Shown: piece by piece, positions 1-6,719 of the stretch
Numbering within the stretch: position 1 is the first letter of the stretch
Layout: each line of letters begins with the position of its first letter
Source of the DNA: Dehalococcoidia bacterium
GTDB lineage: Bacteria; Chloroflexota; Dehalococcoidia; JACQUA01
Length of the DNA: 9,822 nt
Assembly: GCA_030689845.1 (NCBI GenBank)
Contig: JAUYHV010000259.1
Span: 1-9,822, forward strand
Reading direction: 5' to 3'
Translations under genes and position numbers: made by a program
Notes under the pieces: model-generated
Databases searched by the model: none
What the model was told of the DNA's origin: nothing
The model's input: only the letters and a program-made list of their open reading frames with translations

Positions 1-1
1 A

Positions 2-1012
2 AAATGGGATGGTATCGTTGCCGAGGCTAAGAAAGAAGGCATGGTTGTGCTTTATTCTACTGCTGCGGCCGATGTTCGCACTGATTTAGCCGAAGCCTTT
101 AAAAGCAAGTACGGGATAAACATGGATTTTGTTACCGGTAGGGGATCTGAGCTAAGCGCGAGGCTGGAAAAAGAATATTCCGCGGGAGTTCACATAGTAG
201 ATATTATTAATTCCGGAGGTGGGTCTCTTACAGGGAATAAAACCAGAGGTATTTTACAGCCAATCAAACCACATCTTATTCTACCGGAGGTAACCAATGA
301 TAAAGCGTGGGTTATAGGTAGTGTGCCTTACATCGATAAAGACACCATGATTTTCGGACTGCTGGCCTCATATGAAAAGTATTATGCCCGCAACACGAAT
401 TTGGTTAATGAAAAGGATATTACAAAACTACACGACGTATTGGACCCAAAATGGAAAGGGGAAATATCGTTATTTGATCCCACGACAACAGGTGCCGGAG
501 GTTCGTTTATTAGTTTTGTTGCCAAACTGTATGGTGAAGAAGAGATGGTGAAGTTTATGAAAACACTGGCGACCATGGACGTGGGTCTGACACGGGACAA
601 GCGGCTTCAAGGTGAGTGGCTTGCCAAGGAAAAATATCCGATTGGTATCGGGGTAAGCCCTGAACTAATGGCTGAGTTTATTGATAAAGGCTTGCCGGTA
701 AAACATATTACGGTAGCAGAGGGCGGGGCTGTCAATACAGTCAGCGGAGGAATGGGAATGGCATCCAAGCCTCCTCATCCCAATGCCGCGATTGTGTTTG
801 CCAACTGGATAACCAGCAAGGAAGGGCATGCGGTATATGTGAAAGCTGTGAAACTTCCCGGTGCCAGGGTGGATGCCCCAACCGCCGGCATCGACCCGAA
901 TACTATTTACAAATCAGGGGATAAGTTTATCTACGCCGACGAGGAATATTTCAACCTGCAGAGGAAATTGCTGGGCATAAGCAAAGAGATATTCGCACCT
1001 TTGATGCAATAG
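2..1012 (+). CDS. ABC transporter solute-binding protein, 3' part (5' end outside window)
   Basis: The frame is open from the left edge and ends at TAG, giving 336 residues without the N-terminus. The first in-frame ATG (position 41) is not the real start: the 13 codons before it read KWDGIVAEAKKEG, the usual opening of the mature protein in the family-1 extracellular solute-binding group (FbpA/AfuA/FutA-like), where 'AKKEG' precedes the first beta strand (MVVLYST). Other family features are GRGSEL near residue 46, an LDPKWKG segment, a SGGMGMA loop, and 'HPNAAIVFANWITSKEG', the helix conserved near the C-terminus. The signal peptide or lipobox must lie upstream of the window. The protein would deliver a small ligand to an ABC importer outside the membrane. 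Relatives bind ferric iron, but others bind organic compounds, and the substrate cannot be read from the sequence. It converges on the cobalamin operon and is not co-transcribed with it. Confidence 0.85.
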   Translation, partial: KWDGIVAEAKKEGMVVLYSTAAADVRTDLAEAFKSKYGINMDFVTGRGSELSARLEKEYSAGVHIVDIINSGGGSLTGNKTRGILQPIKPHLILPEVTNDKAWVIGSVPYIDKDTMIFGLLASYEKYYARNTNLVNEKDITKLHDVLDPKWKGEISLFDPTTTGAGGSFISFVAKLYGEEEMVKFMKTLATMDVGLTRDKRLQGEWLAKEKYPIGIGVSPELMAEFIDKGLPVKHITVAEGGAVNTVSGGMGMASKPPHPNAAIVFANWITSKEGHAVYVKAVKLPGARVDAPTAGIDPNTIYKSGDKFIYADEEYFNLQRKLLGISKEIFAPLMQ

Positions 1013-1038
1013 AAAAGGGCGACTATTGTTGAGCAAAC

Positions 1039-1081
1039 CCAACCTCATTTACCAGGCTTTCAACCTGGTAAATGAGGTTGG
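1039..1081. terminator. Perfect 18-bp inverted repeat between convergent genes, possible bidirectional terminator
   Basis: The left arm is 1039-1056 and the right arm 1064-1081. They are exact reverse complements and enclose a 7-base loop (1057-1063). The hairpin begins 26 bases after the stop of the solute-binding protein gene and covers the end of cbiH, whose TGA (1062-1060) lies in the loop. Its position between convergent genes argues for a shared 3' end. Neither strand has a clear run of U after the stem: the plus strand continues GTAGCCCC and the minus strand GTTTGCTC. Classical intrinsic termination is therefore uncertain, and it may instead protect mRNA 3' ends. Confidence 0.6.
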
Positions 1082-1812
1082 TAGCCCCGGGGAGTGATGA
1101 GGTAATTATTGTGCCGGTATGTGGAAGAGTTACCAATTATAACTGTCGTGTGCATGTCTATGATCTGGTCGGATAAAAGCCGCAATTCAGTAACCAAAAC
1201 CCGCTGCCCCGGGCGGTAAGCGTTTTTGACAACCCCGACAGGTGTTTCCGGTTTTCTATATTTAAGGATAAGGTCGCATGCTTTTTTGAACTGCCAGGTG
1301 CGCCGGGAGCTGGCAGGATTCATTAGCACTATAGCAAAATCTCCTTTTGATGCCAAAGTTAAACGGCGGGCTATTTGAGGCCACGGGGTTAGAATATCGC
1401 TCAGGCTGATAACCGCATAGTCGTTGGCAAGAGGCGCTCCCAGTAATGCTGCAACAGACTGGGGGGAGGGGACCCCAGGTATTATTTCAACGTCCAGGTG
1501 ATGATCGCGTTTAGACAGGCTTTCCAAAATAGGCGCTGCCATCCCGAATACACCGGAATCTCCGCTGGATATTACAGCAACATTCTTACCTGTTAATGCC
1601 AGTTCCACGGCCTTTTCAGCCCGTTCCAACTCGTGTCTCATACCGGTGGAAAAAACTTCTTTATTCTCTATTAGACCGGTAATATACTTGACATAATTAC
1701 TGTATCCAACAACAACATCACATTCACGGATGGCTTTGATACAGCGGCCTGTCATGTAGGCAGATGGCCCTGGACCCAGACCTACCATCGTTATCTTACC
1801 GTTACTATCCAT
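1060..1812 (-). CDS. cbiH: CbiH, cobalt-precorrin-3B (cobalt-factor III) C17-methyltransferase
   Basis: This SAM-dependent cytoplasmic enzyme methylates C17 and drives ring contraction in the anaerobic B12 pathway. The 250-residue product has the full set of family marks: GLGPG (11-15) in the first SAM loop, GYSNYV (36-41), SSGDSGVFGMA (82-92), IPGVPS (111-116), GAPLANDYAVISLSDILTPW (125-144), MNPASS (164-169), DMHTTVIIGNS (219-229) and a C-terminal ITPRGY (239-244). I chose ATG at 1812, which has AGGTGA seven bases upstream. A TTG start at 1845 would add 11 residues ahead of the conserved core and overlap cbiG, and has no comparable ribosome site. The gene is the last of the operon, 7 bases after cbiG, and its final codons form one arm of the 1039-1081 hairpin. 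It is a stand-alone domain, with no fused CbiG or iron-sulfur part. Confidence 0.95.
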   Translation of the reverse strand: MDSNGKITMVGLGPGPSAYMTGRCIKAIRECDVVVGYSNYVKYITGLIENKEVFSTGMRHELERAEKAVELALTGKNVAVISSGDSGVFGMAAPILESLSKRDHHLDVEIIPGVPSPQSVAALLGAPLANDYAVISLSDILTPWPQIARRLTLASKGDFAIVLMNPASSRRTWQFKKACDLILKYRKPETPVGVVKNAYRPGQRVLVTELRLLSDQIIDMHTTVIIGNSSTYRHNNYLITPRGYQPHLPG

Positions 1813-1819
1813 TATTTTG

Positions 1820-1825
1820 TCACCT
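1820..1825 (-). promoter_or_regulatory. Ribosome binding site of cbiH (AGGTGA)
   Basis: The minus strand reads AGGTGA followed by seven bases and the ATG at 1812. The TGA within this site is also the cbiG stop codon, so ribosomes finishing cbiG end on the site. This decides the cbiH start in favour of 1812 over the upstream TTG at 1845. Confidence 0.7.
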
Positions 1826-2911
1826 GGCGAATTGATCCCGGGCAATGGCCACGGTTACAGAATTAAAAATATTTTTCCCTGAAAGTATGACACCATTATT
1901 GGAAGCCAATAGGGCAGCAGGTTCGCTTACACCATAAATACCCATGTGCTTAAAGACTCTCGGGGAAGGGGTTGGTATTTGTATCATTGAACTCAATTCA
2001 GAGCGATTGAAGATAACAAGAGGTATATTGTGCTTTAAGGAAAAGGACAACAGGCCTTGCTCATCTTTCCTTGATTCAATCGTTGCCAGTACACGAAGAG
2101 AAGTGGAAGTTAGACCCGCTGTATTCAGTGTCAGAGTAATAGCTTCTTCAACTGCTTTCAACGTGACTCCTTTGTGGCATCCAAGACCGATGGCGAGGCT
2201 TTTCGGACGGTAGATAATACTTTCTATTCCTTCAATAACATCCACATCGAAAACGCGGTCGGTAATAATAAGGGCAGAGCTGCAACCGGAACTAACCAGG
2301 GATTCCATGGATCCATAGATGGTTACGTTGCGGGGAAATGGTTTATCGCCAGGCCACCAATCTTTTTCGCCGGCTTCCTGAAAAACCCCCACTGGAAGTT
2401 CATTGACAATGGCCGAACTGACAGCCTTTAAGGCGGAGGGATTCTCAATTATCCAACCGTGTTCCCTGCCTAATGTATCTACCGTCAGGGTATTAAGTAT
2501 ATCCGACGCGGAAGTAATAATAGGTTGCGCTTGTATAATTGAGGCAACCTCCTCAGCCAACTTATTAGCTCCACCTATATGACCTGACAAGAGACTTACG
2601 GAATATTTTCCTGCCTCGTCCACGGTAATTACGGCCGGGTCGTAATACTTGCTGTTCAATAACGGGGCTAAAAGACGTACAGCGGCCCCTGCAGGCATTA
2701 TTAGGACAAACCCTTTATAACGAATGAATATATCCGCTAAGAGGTCTTTTAGCGGGTCTCTGTAAGGAATTCCGTTTCCCTTGCTGGTATACTTCTCCGG
2801 AACATAAATGTCTGAAGATTCCATGGAAGCATGGATTATCTTCGCCAAAGTAATGCCACGCTTACTGATAGAAATTATGGCGATATTATTCAAAGGGTTT
2901 TTCCCGTGCAT
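1820..2911 (-). CDS. cbiG: CbiG, cobalt-precorrin-5A hydrolase
   Basis: CbiG opens the delta-lactone of cobalt-precorrin-5A and releases the two-carbon fragment (acetaldehyde), a step specific to the anaerobic pathway. The 363-residue product has all three CbiG regions. The N-terminal domain carries PAGAAVRLLAPLL (73-85), DPAVITVDEAG (91-101) and LLSGHIGGANKLAEE (107-121), followed by ITSASD (132-137). The middle region has HGWIIENPSALK (151-162) and PVGVFQEAG (173-181). The C-terminal domain has AIGLGCHKG (240-248), the IESRKDEQGLL segment (278-288), YGVSEPAAL (326-334) and a final TVAIAR (353-358). The ATG at 2911 lies 26 bases inside cbiF and has no evident Shine-Dalgarno site, so initiation probably depends on coupling to cbiF translation. 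A TTG at 2893 is a weaker alternative that removes six residues. Confidence 0.95.
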   Translation of the reverse strand: MHGKNPLNNIAIISISKRGITLAKIIHASMESSDIYVPEKYTSKGNGIPYRDPLKDLLADIFIRYKGFVLIMPAGAAVRLLAPLLNSKYYDPAVITVDEAGKYSVSLLSGHIGGANKLAEEVASIIQAQPIITSASDILNTLTVDTLGREHGWIIENPSALKAVSSAIVNELPVGVFQEAGEKDWWPGDKPFPRNVTIYGSMESLVSSGCSSALIITDRVFDVDVIEGIESIIYRPKSLAIGLGCHKGVTLKAVEEAITLTLNTAGLTSTSLRVLATIESRKDEQGLLSFSLKHNIPLVIFNRSELSSMIQIPTPSPRVFKHMGIYGVSEPAALLASNNGVILSGKNIFNSVTVAIARDQFAR

Positions 2912-3671
2912 TTCGGTATTCGTGAGAGAACGTTGAATCGTATAACTTGGAGCGGGTTACACGGCCATCAATGGCGTCAGATACAAGCCAGCTGCCCACC
3001 ATGATAAGGGCCTGCTTTTTAATGCCTGATTTCTTCACCAAAAGCACAATGTTAGACAGGGTTCCCCGGACGATTTTCTCGTCTGCCCAGCTTGCCCTGT
3101 AGACTACTGCAACAGGCGTATCTTCAGCATAACCGCCGGAGACGAGTTTTTCTACGACTTTATTGATATTAGAGACACTGAGAAAAAGGACCATTGCTGC
3201 ACGGTGGGATGCCAGTGCAGCCAGGTCTTCCGGCACCGGTGTCCGTCCTGCTATCCGGGTAATGATAACTGTCTGGGATAATTCTGGTACAGTCAGTTCC
3301 CTTTTCAAAGCGGCAGCAGCAGCGAATATGGAACTGACTCCTGGAATTATCTCGTAGGTTATGCCTCCCTTCTCCAGTAACGATATCTGCTCGCGGATAG
3401 CCCCGTAAAGGGAAGGGTCCCCACTGTGTAATCGGGCAATCAATTTACCCTCTTTCACCTTCCGCAGTATTAAGTCTTCTATTTCTTCTAAACTAAGACT
3501 GGAACTTTTATGAATTTCACATGATTTTTTTGCGTAGCTCAGGATCGCCGGGTTGACAAGGGAATCAGCGTATATTATTACATCGGCCCGGGCCAGAACC
3601 CTTTTGGCTTTTATAGTAATTAGTTCCGGATCACCCGGGCCTGCACCCAAAATATATACTCCCGGGTCCAT
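2886..3671 (-). CDS. cbiF: CbiF, cobalt-precorrin-4 C11-methyltransferase
   Basis: This SAM-dependent tetrapyrrole methylase adds the methyl group at C11, after CbiH and before CbiG. The 261-residue protein is of normal length and shows VYILGAGPGDPELITIKA (5-22), YADSLV (34-39), RLHSGDPSLYGAIREQ (80-95), IIPGVSS (108-114), the subgroup signature AALKRELTVPELSQTVIITR (120-139), AGRTPVPE (141-148), LFLSV (162-166) and SKLYDSTFSHEYR near the end (241-253). The GRELTVPE-type and RTPVPE-type motifs separate CbiF/CobM from the other methylases here. The ATG at 3671 overlaps the cbiL stop by one base (TAATG) and has GAGG five bases upstream, so its translation is coupled to cbiL. The gene is intact, with nothing unusual in the active site. 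Confidence 0.95.
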   Translation of the reverse strand: MDPGVYILGAGPGDPELITIKAKRVLARADVIIYADSLVNPAILSYAKKSCEIHKSSSLSLEEIEDLILRKVKEGKLIARLHSGDPSLYGAIREQISLLEKGGITYEIIPGVSSIFAAAAALKRELTVPELSQTVIITRIAGRTPVPEDLAALASHRAAMVLFLSVSNINKVVEKLVSGGYAEDTPVAVVYRASWADEKIVRGTLSNIVLLVKKSGIKKQALIMVGSWLVSDAIDGRVTRSKLYDSTFSHEYRNAREKPFE

Positions 3672-4399
3672 TATTTCCTCACAATCATTAACGAAAAATA
3701 GTCCAGCTTTTTCCCTCGAAGAAGGTGAACATCATTATAGATTTTTTCTCCCGGTAAAGAACACCTGGTTACCACTATGGCTTTCTCTGTCAGTCCCGTT
3801 TTATTTAAAATATCCAGAGTATATTCCAAAGACCTGGAAATTTTTAAAATTATTACCGTATCAAATTCGTCGATAATATTTTCCAAATTTTCATGGTTGT
3901 TAACCCCTGTAATTATGGCAACACGCTGGGAACCGCTGGCCAGTGGTATTAACGCTCTCGCAGATGCTGCGGATATCGATGAAATTCCCGGAATGATCTC
4001 CGTTATCGCCTGGCTGTAAATATTCTTAACGGCATGGTAAACATAGATAAAGGTACTGTATAAAAGGGGATCTCCCAGGCTAAGAAAAGCGACGTCCCGT
4101 CCTTCCTTTAATTTAAAGGCAATTAATTCAGCGGCTTTGCCCCAGGCTTTGTCCAGGATAACAGGGTCTAAGGTCATTGGAAAAGGCAGGGAAATTATCT
4201 CCTGATTTTCTTTTGAGACCATATCTTTTATTACCGAGAGAGCCAGTCCGTCCTCTTTTTCACCGCCCTGCGGAAGGAACAACACAGGACACTGCTGGAT
4301 TATTCGGCGGGCTTTGACTGTAATAAGTTCAGGATCTCCAGGTCCAAGGCCGATACCGTAAAATGTGCCTACCCTCCGGGTTACGCGCTTTGCTGCCAA
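3671..4399 (-). CDS. cbiL: CbiL, cobalt-precorrin-2 (cobalt-factor II) C20-methyltransferase
   Basis: CbiL makes the first methylation after cobalt insertion, at C20. The 242-residue product has the tetrapyrrole-methylase fold, with GLGPGDPELITVKA (17-30), FLPQG (41-45), the subgroup motif LSLGDPLLYSTFIYVY (106-121), IIPGISSISAASA (135-147) and a C-terminal YFSLMIVRK (234-242). The phrase GDPLLYSTF, in place of the GDPSLYGA seen in cbiF next door, marks CbiL/CobI. The start is read as TTG at 4399 with AAAGGGG nine bases upstream (4409-4415). No in-frame ATG or GTG lies close before the SAM loop. The gene follows cbiET by three bases and abuts cbiF. Alternative starts cannot be excluded, but the function is clear. 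Confidence 0.93.
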   Translation of the reverse strand: MAAKRVTRRVGTFYGIGLGPGDPELITVKARRIIQQCPVLFLPQGGEKEDGLALSVIKDMVSKENQEIISLPFPMTLDPVILDKAWGKAAELIAFKLKEGRDVAFLSLGDPLLYSTFIYVYHAVKNIYSQAITEIIPGISSISAASARALIPLASGSQRVAIITGVNNHENLENIIDEFDTVIILKISRSLEYTLDILNKTGLTEKAIVVTRCSLPGEKIYNDVHLLRGKKLDYFSLMIVRK

Positions 4400-4402
4400 T
4401 TA

Positions 4403-5635
4403 TTATTTCCCCTTTCGCGCAGAAACAACGAAAACAGGGTTGGAAGGTTTAAACCTTTTTTTATCTGACATATTGCGGCTTTTGGCGATATTAACGAGGG
4501 TAATGTCAACAGGTAAATTCCGTTGTCGAAAGTAATTTAACGCTGTTTCCAGGTTCTCAAGGGTAGCAATGTTAAGAACCAGTCTGCCTCCTCGCTTAAG
4601 TTTATTAACAGATATGGCCAAAATATCGGGGAGACGACCTCCGCTACCCCCAATAAATATTGCGTCCGGCGGTTCAAGGTTATTTAGGGCTTCAGGGGCT
4701 TCACCTGCCACCAATTCCATGTTAGTTACCCCGAACTTTATTTTGTTAAGAGTTATCATGTCAACTGCCTTAGCGCTTTTTTCAATGGCGTAAACTGTTC
4801 CATCTTTACATAAACCGGCTGCTTCAATCGCAACAGAGCCGCTTCCCGCTCCAATGTCCCAGACAACGTCTGTTGGAGCAAGCTGCATTTTAGCGAGAGA
4901 TATTACACGGACCTCCATCTTGGTGATAAGCCCGGCTCTCTCCCTGTGAAATGTGTTATCGGGTATTCCCAGTACAGTTTTTTTGGGAAACTGTTTTCGA
5001 TGTTTTGGCGAGGTTATAAGAATTACCACGTTAGGGGACGGAATCTCTGCATTCCTGAGCTCTTTAAGAGAAATAGGAAAAACTTTTTCATTCACACCAC
5101 CGAGATCTTGACCGACAAATGCCTGGAAATGGTCCAAACCAGAGGTAAGTAGCGAAGCTGCAATAGCCGCCGGCGTATTTATTTTATCAGTCAGGATACC
5201 GATTTTATTGTTATGCCTGGAAATTTCAATCACGCTTTTTAAAGGTCTGCCGTGGGCGCTAACCAGGACAGCGTCATCCCACGGTTCTTTAATACGCGCG
5301 AAAGCTACTTGAAGAGAGGTAAGATTTGGGAATATTTCTATGGCTTCCTTACCAAGTTGCTGCCCCAGAGTACGGCTTATTCCAAAAAAATTAGGGTCCC
5401 CTGAAGCTAATATAACCTGGGAGTATTTACCCAGATTGCTTTTCAAAAAATGAATTGTTTTATTAATCTCTGTATCCAAAGGTATTTTCGTTTTAGACAG
5501 GTCGGCAAAATGACATAAAAGACGACTGCTTCCGATTAAAATGTCGGCGTTGTTTATTATCCTTTTCGCTTCAGGACAGAGATTGGCCTCACCGCCTTCC
5601 AGCATACCAACAATATAAACCTTGTTTTTATCCAT
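4403..5635 (-). CDS. cbiET: CbiET fusion: cobalt-precorrin-7 C5-methyltransferase / cobalt-precorrin-6B C15-methyltransferase (decarboxylating)
   Basis: The 410-residue protein joins two methyltransferases, as in CobL of the aerobic pathway. Residues 1 to about 212 are CbiE, with CPEAKRIINNADILIGSSRLL (part of 20-40), LASGDPNFFGI (76-86), NLTSLQVAFARI (104-115) and the VSAHGR motif (125-130). From about 228 comes CbiT, with GIPDNTFHRERAGLITKMEVR (within 223-243), the class-I SAM motif VVWDIGAGSGSVAIEAA (257-273), YAIEKSAKAVDMI (282-294) and DAIFIGGSGG (324-333). The two halves methylate C5 and C15 and remove the acetate carboxyl on C12. The first SAM loop of CbiE is unusual: GMLEGG (10-15), where the other methylases in this operon have GxGPG. 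The ATG at 5635 overlaps the cbiD stop by 8 bases. There is no strong ribosome site, which suggests coupling to cbiD. Confidence 0.94.
   Translation of the reverse strand: MDKNKVYIVGMLEGGEANLCPEAKRIINNADILIGSSRLLCHFADLSKTKIPLDTEINKTIHFLKSNLGKYSQVILASGDPNFFGISRTLGQQLGKEAIEIFPNLTSLQVAFARIKEPWDDAVLVSAHGRPLKSVIEISRHNNKIGILTDKINTPAAIAASLLTSGLDHFQAFVGQDLGGVNEKVFPISLKELRNAEIPSPNVVILITSPKHRKQFPKKTVLGIPDNTFHRERAGLITKMEVRVISLAKMQLAPTDVVWDIGAGSGSVAIEAAGLCKDGTVYAIEKSAKAVDMITLNKIKFGVTNMELVAGEAPEALNNLEPPDAIFIGGSGGRLPDILAISVNKLKRGGRLVLNIATLENLETALNYFRQRNLPVDITLVNIAKSRNMSDKKRFKPSNPVFVVSARKGK
4409..4415 (-). promoter_or_regulatory. Ribosome binding site of cbiL (AAAGGGG)
   Basis: The minus strand reads AAAGGGG inside the last codons of cbiET, followed by nine bases and the TTG at 4399. 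The site supports TTG as the cbiL initiation codon. Confidence 0.55.
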
Positions 5636-6719
5636 TGCTGCCCGCCCGGGCTAAAAGTTGCCCGTTGAAGTCAAAAAGAATAGACTCCACACAAATATTT
5701 CCCGCAGTGTACTTTTCACAGGTCCTGGATGCAATCTGGCAAAGTAAACGCAATATTTCTGGTTTGTCCTTATCGGATATCAGTTCGAGAAAATGGCGTG
5801 AAGTGAAACTATATTTCAACCCGGATAAATATTCTCTCGATAAACCGCTCTTGATTGCCAGGGAGGGGAGAAAATCGGCATCCAGTTCGCCCTGGCTGGC
5901 ATGGGTAAAATAAAAGCCGCCGGCTATTTTTGATAATTTTCCTATAAAGGCACAAATATATATTTTGCTTATTGTTCTTGAGGAACATTCCTCCAAAGCA
6001 TAGCCGACATAATCTGCCATTTGTATGTGGGCCTCCCCCGGCAGGTTAAGTAATCGCTCACCGTATTTCTGGCTGCGGCCGCCCGTGCTAAAGGCAATTT
6101 CCGAACATCCTGCCGAAATGGCGACATCAAGGCTCATTTTAATAGTAGCCCTATATGCATCATTTGAATAAGGAATTACAAGTCCCGTTGTACCTAAAAT
6201 GGAAATTCCGCCAATAATGCCAAGGCGGGCATTCAGAGTTCTCCGGCTTATTTTTTCTCCATCAGGTACCGATATGGTTACTCTTGCGCTTTTTTCATTC
6301 CCTATCACTTCTTTTACAGACCATGTTATCATCTGGACCGGCACGGGATTTATTGCCGGACGACCTACCTCCAACCCTAAACCGGGTTTGCAAACAGTTC
6401 CTACACCTTCCCCCCCTTCAATCACTATCCCTCCGGATTTTAGCATCTCAATCCTGGCGACTATTTCAGCACCGTTTGTAACATCGGGATCATCCCCTGC
6501 ATCTTTTATTACCGAGGCAAAACCTTCTTTCTCCTTGAAGCCGCATTTATTTATTTTAAAGGAAGCAGTTAATCCGGAAGGGAGATTAATATCCACGAAA
6601 TCAACAGTACTCTTTGTTAACACAGCGGTTGCAGCGGCTTTTGATGCTGCAGCAGCGCAAGCCCCGGTTGAAAATCCCGTGCGAAGTTTCACCACCATTT
6701 TTTTATTATTGCCCGGCAT
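5628..6719 (-). CDS. cbiD: CbiD, cobalt-precorrin-5B C1-methyltransferase
   Basis: CbiD transfers the methyl group to C1 after CbiG action. It belongs to its own family, unrelated in fold to the other methylases here, and is specific to the anaerobic route. The 363-residue sequence is of normal length and carries every family block I know: RTGFSTGACAAAA (13-25), KDAGDDPDVTNGAEI (72-86), GGEGVGTVCKPGL (102-114), GRPAINPVP (119-127), NARLGIIGGISILGTTGLV (163-181), STGGRSQ (211-217), and KLSKIAGGFYFTHA (261-274). The ATG at 6719 lies within the end of cbiO (14-base overlap). A second in-frame ATG at 6698 falls just after the cbiO stop. Neither has a clear ribosome site, so coupling to cbiO is likely and the true N-terminus may be seven residues shorter. 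Confidence 0.95.
   Translation of the reverse strand: MPGNNKKMVVKLRTGFSTGACAAAASKAAATAVLTKSTVDFVDINLPSGLTASFKINKCGFKEKEGFASVIKDAGDDPDVTNGAEIVARIEMLKSGGIVIEGGEGVGTVCKPGLGLEVGRPAINPVPVQMITWSVKEVIGNEKSARVTISVPDGEKISRRTLNARLGIIGGISILGTTGLVIPYSNDAYRATIKMSLDVAISAGCSEIAFSTGGRSQKYGERLLNLPGEAHIQMADYVGYALEECSSRTISKIYICAFIGKLSKIAGGFYFTHASQGELDADFLPSLAIKSGLSREYLSGLKYSFTSRHFLELISDKDKPEILRLLCQIASRTCEKYTAGNICVESILFDFNGQLLARAGSNG

Noticed and set aside
41..43. ATG at 41 as the start of the solute-binding protein
   Set aside because: The upstream in-frame codons encode the conserved AKKEG segment and no signal peptide would precede ATG 41, so the gene enters from outside the window.
1013..1038. Small gene or promoter between the solute-binding protein and the hairpin
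   Set aside because: Only 26 bases are available, with no start codon plus ribosome site and no promoter-like boxes.
1813..1845. Longer CbiH starting at TTG 1845
   Set aside because: The added 11 residues precede the conserved core and overlap cbiG. The ATG at 1812 has a good AGGTGA site at proper spacing.
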